From: Aegilops tauschii subsp. strangulata
Lineage: Eukaryota; Streptophyta; Magnoliopsida; Poales; Poaceae
Length of the DNA stretch: 64,000 bases
Assembly: GCF_002575655.3 (NCBI RefSeq)
Contig: NC_053040.3
Location: 362,512,267-362,576,266, forward strand
Direction: 5' to 3'
Below are positions 58,093-64,000 of this stretch, in pieces. The notes under the pieces were generated by a model. It ran no database searches. It was not told the DNA's origin and saw nothing but the letters and a program-made list of their open reading frames with translations. Both the position numbers and the translations under genes were made by a program. Within the stretch, counting starts at the first letter, position 1, and every line of letters starts with the position of its first letter.

Positions 58093-58990
58093 AATGTTCT
58101 TTCCATCGTTTAATTAGCTTTGTGTTGTTTGTTGATGTAATCAATCAAACCATTTGTTTTAGAGATCATGTAATAATTGTTTTTTGTTTTTTGTTTTTTG
58201 GTTTGTAATTTTATTTGAGCACAAGTCTGTATTAATTGATAAGACTCGGAGACATTTCATTTTGATTGCTGTACCAGACCTACAAATATGCCAATCGGGC
58301 TGAATGTGCATTCAGCAATAATAGTAGTATAGATGGACCATAAGTGGCACGCATCGGAAAGGGCCAAGATGTTGTAGTAGCTTGGCTAAAAAAAGGATGT
58401 TGTTGTAGCAAAGAAAAGTACAGCGGTCTGGCTTATGTATGTTAGTTGATATTATTGATCCATATACTCTATAAGTGTTTATATGTCTGTTAGTTCTGTA
58501 CATTCTTGGTTGATTGACTCGGTATTTGAATCTTGATACATCACTTGTGTACATATCTAAATGGGAGTACACATTATGCTGCGTGTGACATTGAGTTGGA
58601 CATGAAGTGTTCCAAATATTCGAATTCATTGTAAACTGGATTCTAGCTTCTGAATTTGAGTATCGGCATTTGAAAACCATATTCATATATGATAGTTGAA
58701 TACATCTTTGTCGTCCTTTTTAAGATATATAAAAACACATAGAATGATTTATAAAGATTCGTATAGGAATACAAAATGGATTCGAATTTAGTTGCCAGGG
58801 TAAACGTGGATGCTTATTGTCCCAAAATTCGAAAGAAGCGGCAAAATGTCCACTCTCACGTCGGCTGCTCGAAGCCAAGTGTTTGGGAGATGGAAATTAC
58901 TGTCTACCCATTACACGGACAATCCATCGGCCTGATTTCCACTGCTCTAAATAGGGCTAGGATAGTAACTTCAATTAGACATGACACGAC
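58093..58990. other. Intergenic, AT-rich, no feature recognised
   Basis: A TTTTTTG run lies at 58180-58205. The minus frame of 124 codons at 58312-58686 lacks any motif and is Tyr/Asn/Ser-rich as expected for AT-rich chance frames. Confidence 0.4.
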
Positions 58991-59000
58991 TGTCTCTGAG

Positions 59001-59460
59001 CCCATTCCGACACGGTGGGCACCAAACATGGGCGGCAAAACACATTTGATTCAAGCTCGTCCGAAAGACCTCTGTTTCTCCCTCCATTTCCCCATTCATA
59101 CACGGTGGGCGGCAAAACAAACTCGACTCGGCCGAAATCGATGTAGGCAAATATTTTCAATAGGGGCAGGTTTGTAACTTCACTCATACGTGACACAACC
59201 GCCCTACCTGTCAGCCCCGTTCATACACCGTGGGTGCCAACCATGGGCACCAACCACCCTCTCCTCGCCCGAAATCGCTCTGGGCAAATATTGGCGAGAT
59301 GCGAGATTACCGTCGTATCCCCAACCGACGAGACGTCCAAATTTTAAATGGGGGCTAAGTTCGTAACTTTCCCATATTTCAGACAGGCGCGTCCCAAAAA
59401 CATGGTTCCCCGTACCTCTCCCTCCATTTTCCCATTCATACACCGTCCGCGCTAGAACAC
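59001..59460 (+). promoter_or_regulatory. Gene B upstream region with four repeated blocks
   Basis: CATTC.(T)ACAC.GTGGGC.CC occurs at about 59003, 59093, 59219 and 59433 (the last diverged). Several copies are followed by CGAAATCG.T.GGCAAATATT and a GTTTGTAACTT or GTTCGTAACTTT block. The final copy leads into a pyrimidine-rich leader with CGCCGCCGTCCTCCACCA repeats (59491-59565) and the ATG at 59607. The same blocks precede gene A. Confidence 0.5.
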
Positions 59461-60300
59461 CATCCCCACACCAGCCTCCGTCCGCCACCCCATCCATCGC
59501 CGCCGTCCTCCACCATATCCGTCGCCGCCGTCCTCCACCACATCCATCGCCACCGTCCTCCACCATACCGGAGCACCTAGCAAGACCGCGTCGTCCACTG
59601 CTAGAGATGGACGTTTCTCATCCACGGCGACGGACCAAGAGCCATGCATCACGTCCTCTCGCTTCATCGGCGTCGTCGTCCTCTTTGCCGGGGCCGCTCA
59701 CACGACCTTCTCTTCCACCGCAATGGGACTTATCCCCCGATGCACCCGTCTACCATCACAGATCTGCTTCAACGCCACCGACAGCCATCGCACCCCCGAT
59801 GCGTACACGGCGCCACAAGAGAGGTGGTACTTATATCTCCTCAACTTTTTGATCACAACCAGAAAATAGATCTTAACTTCGTTACTCTACTTTCTTTTCA
59901 GCTCCTAGAATTTAGTTCTTAGTTCGAAGCAAACAATTGCTGCTAAATATCATTTCTCCGGTTTCCCCCTTTTATGATCACTATATGATCAGAATACGTG
60001 CTTCGTGTCATAATAGCACTGCTGGACCCATCAAGCTAAACAAGCTTAGTTGTTCAAATACAAATCTGATATTATTAAAACAGATTCATTTAATTGGTCA
60101 GCTAAATGTTCCTAAATTAGTTTCGAAAATGCATGTTCGCCGCTCGGGTGTGTATATCTACAGGGTGCCCACGGTGGGCCGGCCCACCTTGGGATTTTGG
60201 GTCGTCCCAGGCCCCGATTCCCCTCTGTTCTGCTGCGTGCTTCCGATCTCTACTCGCCCCCAGCCGCCTGCATTGCCGGCGACTTGCCGTCCCCGGACGG

Positions 60301-60453
60301 CATGACTCTAGGAGGAGACGCCGGACTAACAGGAGGTCAGGAGTCGCTCGCCCAACAGCGTCACCGCTGCCCAGGCGCGCCGCCGTGCCTACCTTCCCAG
60401 TCCGTTCAGGGCTCAGGCGTGCAGCACCCACTAAGCCAACCCGATTTATCCTC
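60301..60453 (+). other. Possible alternative first exon in gene B intron 1
   Basis: A GC-rich island (60130-60453) has an ATG at 60301 and 51 open codons (MTLGGDAGLTGGQESLAQQ) up to a strong donor (CTCAG/GTAAGT at 60454). It could be an alternative promoter/exon or captured sequence. Its phase-0 end does not match the phase-1 exon 2 start. Confidence 0.25.
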
Positions 60454-63005
60454 AGGTAAGTCCTCAACACTCAGCAGCCACTCCACATCACCCATTTTCC
60501 AATTGATTCATTACTCATTAGGCAAGACTGTCATTAGGGTTTGTTACGTGCTCAGTGCTACCTACACTTAATGGTTCAGATGTATTTCGGTAATCTTTAG
60601 TACCTGTAAAGTTCACAGGGTTTTCAAAATTCCGGCCATAGGAACAGACACTAGTCATTTTGGATTGTTGGTCGTAGTGACATTGACCCAGATTACTACT
60701 GCAATCCAGGTTTGTTGACAATTTTACTTGTCTTTCTTACTCATTCGATATAATATCCAATTATTCACGTCGATTAGTTGCAAAAAATAAGTGCTAGACA
60801 AACTTCTTGATTCAGATTGTGGACGGTCTCTTACTATAGTTACAATTCTGCATACTTGTCCTAGTAAGCCCACAAGTAAATGATTGATTCACTACATCTA
60901 TGCTTGCCTTGTCATATTTGTTGTCAATATTCTTTTAGGGTGGACCACCCTGTTTCTAAATACTGCAACCATAGACATGAGTGAATAGTATTTCTCTATG
61001 TGATCTCTTCCATCATGTGTGGGCAATGAACACTGTATTGTATAGAAAGAAAGTGTCATTTCCATCTTTTACATAGGCTTCGATCTTTTACATGGAATAC
61101 AATCTGCCTACTTGCTTTGTGTCGCACTACCAACACTCCACCCTTGAAACTAAACATTCTGCCACTCATAATTCCTTAGTTTATTTGTTCAAATACGAAT
61201 TTCATATGATTCTAATGTTCCTACTTCAGTTTTGAAATGTGTGTCTGCTTGTTATAGAGACATAAGGGGTTTGTATTTCTGTGTGTGGTCTGGTCAGCAC
61301 GGTTGGGGGTGAACTTTGCATATGCAGGGGTTTAGAGGGAGACACTCTTCGAGTTGAATCCGCAATGCATTCCATAGATAATCTGACTACTTTTTATGTT
61401 TTCATGAATCTCAGATTCTGAACAGCATCATAATGATTATGAGCTTGCGCGCATGAAAAGAATAAAGCAGAACAATGCCATGGCTGTCAAACTTGGCATT
61501 AAGGGACTGAAATCAAGTCTGGATGCAATGCAATGCAAACGCTCTCCACCTACAGATTCATGCTCTGAATATGATACTAACAGTGATTCTGAGCTATAGG
61601 GAGACCTAAGTCAATGTAGCTCCCTAGTGGAGGAGTCAGAGGAGGATGCCCTATCTTATTCACCCATCAAGGTGCGTGCTCTAACTTTCCAAGGTTATAT
61701 TTTTCGCACATATCTTGCAACTGATGCTTTGCATTGCTTCTACTTTGTTGAACTGCCATTAGCTTAGTTTACACATCGTGTATGTGAATACGCCCTGCCT
61801 ATCCATTTTCAGTACATATTCCATCTGTCATCATACCATATTTATCCATTCAAATGTTGTTCTTGTGTATCAGACATTCAAAAGGAAGAGGGCAATTGCT
61901 GATTGTGGAGGGGCACAAGCAAAGTATTTGGAAAAGGTAGTGGCACCTGGTAAATCAAATAGCCCATTAGGTGTAGTTGCAATATCACCTGACCCACAAA
62001 ACACCCCAACTCTAGCAGACTCTAGCCCTACTACACTGGTCATTTCTGATGCCCCAACTCAGCAGCCCCAACTGCAGCAAACATTATGATTATGCCAGTT
62101 GACATAGCACCAGCTCTACGATGCAAAACCCCCATTCCAGCAAAGAGTGCACCAAATCCAGTTGCCAAATCCCTTTTCGAACCAGAGAGAGCCCCAATTG
62201 CAGCAAATAGGACCCCTGTTCCATTTCTTCGCAGTTTAGAAGACAAAGCTTATATTGTTGTCAGGAACTTTGTGCGCATTCCTTCATGGAAAGATTATAC
62301 CGCAGACACAGAACAATTTCCAGTCTTCCTCCGCAACTTACGCGTAAGTAATGTACTAATGTTATTCATGGTCATTACTGCATATGTTTCTGCTGACAGA
62401 AGACACAAGATTTCATTCTTTTAAATAGGCGAGGACCAAACTGGATTGTGAAGACGAGCAAGGGTTGGTTGCGCTTTTCAAGCACTCGTTGATGAAGTAT
62501 CGTTCCTACCTCAGGCAAGCGCACTTCGATGGCAAGCCTCTAAACGAAATTTCTGTAAAGTCTCTAGTGCTACATTTATCTGACGGTGACTGGAATAATC
62601 TTGTTACACATTGGTCTCGGCTGCAGCGTAAGGTACTATCTATGATATCACATCACAATTTCAACTACATTTCTGCATTTGCCTTAACGTCTCACTTGTA
62701 CGAATACTGTTAGCAGAAGAACATTCATTCTCAACGAACCACAGAATCTCGCAACTATACTGCACACTGCATTGCTCTTGTGAGTACCTCTTGCCCTATA
62801 TGACCATACTTACTTTCATAGCTGTTTGATTATGTAGCATCACTGCACATGTTAGCCTCGTTATCGTCCATTTGGTGGACATTATAAGATCCGTATGGAC
62901 TCTTACATAAATTTAGAATCAACCCAATGCTTTGAAGAGGTTTAGCTCTGCAGTCCTCTTGTAAGGATTGAACGTCGTCTATCACTGTACTTACATTAAC
63001 AGCTA

Positions 63006-63084
63006 CTCCCTCCGTCCCATAATATAAGAATGTTCTGTACAGTACACCAGTGTTCAAAACACTCTTGTATTGTGGGAAGAGGGA
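63006..63084. mobile_element. Short Stowaway MITE in gene B intron
   Basis: TA/CTCCCTCCGTCCCATAATATAAGAATG at the left and CTCTTGTATTGTGGGAAGAGGGAC at the right form inverted ends of a ~79-bp element. The right end is diverged from the usual GGGACGGAGGGAG. Confidence 0.7.
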
Positions 63085-63461
63085 CTGGTTCATTGTGTAG
63101 CATTCTGCATCTTATCTCCCTCGCCCACCATTTACTAAAAAAGATCATATCTATATTTAATCTTACCAAAAAGTAGAATACACAGACAATGCCAGTGCAG
63201 AAGTGTAGCCCATTGCTTGTGTCAGTACATTTTGTCCTGTAATGCTTGTACTTCCAGGGATTGGTAGTTGATTATGTAGGATCAGTCTGCATCTTATCTT
63301 CATTATCCTCTATCCCTTCCAGTATTATCATATCTATAATTACTCTCTACAAAATGTAGAGTACAGGCAATGCTTATGAAGAAGATTCTGTGCTGAAATT
63401 CTTGAGTTATCCTTCCCTTGACATGGAGAAGGGCATTATAAAGCCGGTGTTAACTGTTAAT

Positions 63462-64000
63462 GTAAGTCAGTCCTTCTAAAGCCTTTATCCTCAACTGCTG
63501 TTTAATTTGCTCATACTCCCTATCGTTTACTGCTGTTTAGTTTGCTGTTTCTACCAAAATGCATGTTCGCAAGAACCGTAAGTTCTAAGTTTTACTTGTA
63601 AAACCAAATTCCTTATTCATACCATGCACATTACTCAATACTCCCTATATGTATGCTTGTTTTTGTGGATCTATAATCCAGTGTGTGGTGAAGCAACCCA
63701 CGTTTGCACCTTGTCATCTCCTGTTTTATCTTACTGATGTGGCTGATGATATGAACAACATACCATGCACATTAACCAAAATAGATACAATGATTTTCTT
63801 TACCCTTCATCTATGCTTGTTATGTTGACATGGTAATCCAGTAGTGTGGTGAAGCTCCCCGCATTATGAACAATGCCAAATTATGCTATTGATATTTTGA
63901 ACTTACTCTTTATTTTCTAATTTGAAATTGGATGGAATTGACAGCACAGTTATCATCTTTGTTTATACACGTGCAAAACTTGTCATCTCTCTGCTTTGTT
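63462..64000. other. Gene B intron or 3' flank with a ~180-bp direct repeat
   Basis: ACCATGCACATTA, CTATGCTTGTT, AATCCAGT.GTGTGGTGAAGC recur at about 63622-63695 and 63763-63860. No further exon is identified before the window end. Confidence 0.45.

Larger units (their letters stand above)
59607..63461 (+). pseudogene. Gene B: Ptta/En/Spm-like multi-exon gene, broken
   Basis: Exons seen: 59607-59823 (MDVSHPRRRTKSHASRP; ends phase 1), 61415-61671 (phase matched; MKRIKQNNAMAVKLGIKGL; in-frame TAG at 61597-61599, then open to EEDALSYSPIK), 61876-62343 (frameshift near 62080; then IPSWKDYTADTEQFPVFLR), 62429-62632 (ARTKLDCEDEQGLVALF, DWNNLVTHWSRLQRK), 62717-62779 and 63360-63461, all with GT-AG borders and consistent phases. 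The exons from 62250 to 62779 resemble the domain in plant Ptta/En/Spm (Transposase_24) proteins, including the D.W..LV..W core; that match is by eye. The gene may continue past the window. With one stop and one frameshift it is probably dead, or a domesticated-transposase family member in decay. Confidence 0.5.

Overview
The window looks like a piece of a large, repeat-rich Triticeae grass genome (wheat, Aegilops or barley type). The evidence is a Sukkula-like LARD, a BARE/Angela/WIS-type copia element, a Tat-type Ty3/gypsy element, Stowaway MITEs and a tRNA-derived SINE, lying between sparse intron-containing plant genes. There are no bacterial operons, CRISPR arrays, rRNA or tRNA genes. Family names come from recognition by eye, not from a database search.

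Layout. 1-10931: a minus-strand Ty3/gypsy element. Its 3' LTR is cut by the window edge. Its gag-pol is still in one frame over about 4.3 kb but carries nine stop codons and two lost catalytic aspartates. A 5'-truncated foreign LTR (about 1016-4540) is nested in it. 10932-11452 and 23540-26600: a decayed multi-exon minus-strand gene ('gene A') with tandemly repeated exon/intron modules. It is interrupted at 11453-23539 by a complete LARD with 4.15 and 4.19 kb LTRs, a perfect ATTCA target-site duplication and no coding capacity. 26.6-37.4 kb: mostly intergenic, with microsatellite and minisatellite tracts, a SINE-like element, Stowaway MITEs and local duplications. 37486-38297: a two-exon gene broken by a G17 homopolymer and one stop. 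39193-41024: the best-preserved gene, a three-exon F-box/FBD protein with a duplicated exon-3 splice acceptor. 41338-54480: a higher-order tandem array, split by a copia element at 41711-50317. 54.5-55.9 kb: GTTCATC minisatellites, then a CACTA-like terminus. 56.1-58.1 kb: a small minus-strand two-exon gene with 19-residue repeats, and a plus-strand coding remnant. 59.0-63.5 kb: 'gene B' on plus, a paralogue of gene A with matching exon-1/exon-2 phase and related repeated promoter sequence. Its later exons resemble the plant Ptta/En/Spm transposase-like family.

The genes do not form a pathway. The main themes are nested transposition, tandem exon and promoter amplification in a decaying gene family, and loss of function dominated by C-to-T type changes (CAG to TAG, CpG to TpG/CpA). 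That pattern fits long-term DNA methylation. I see no convincing novel biological system. The least ordinary items are the gene A/gene B family with its repeated promoter and exon modules, the F-box splice-acceptor duplication, and the 41-55 kb array.
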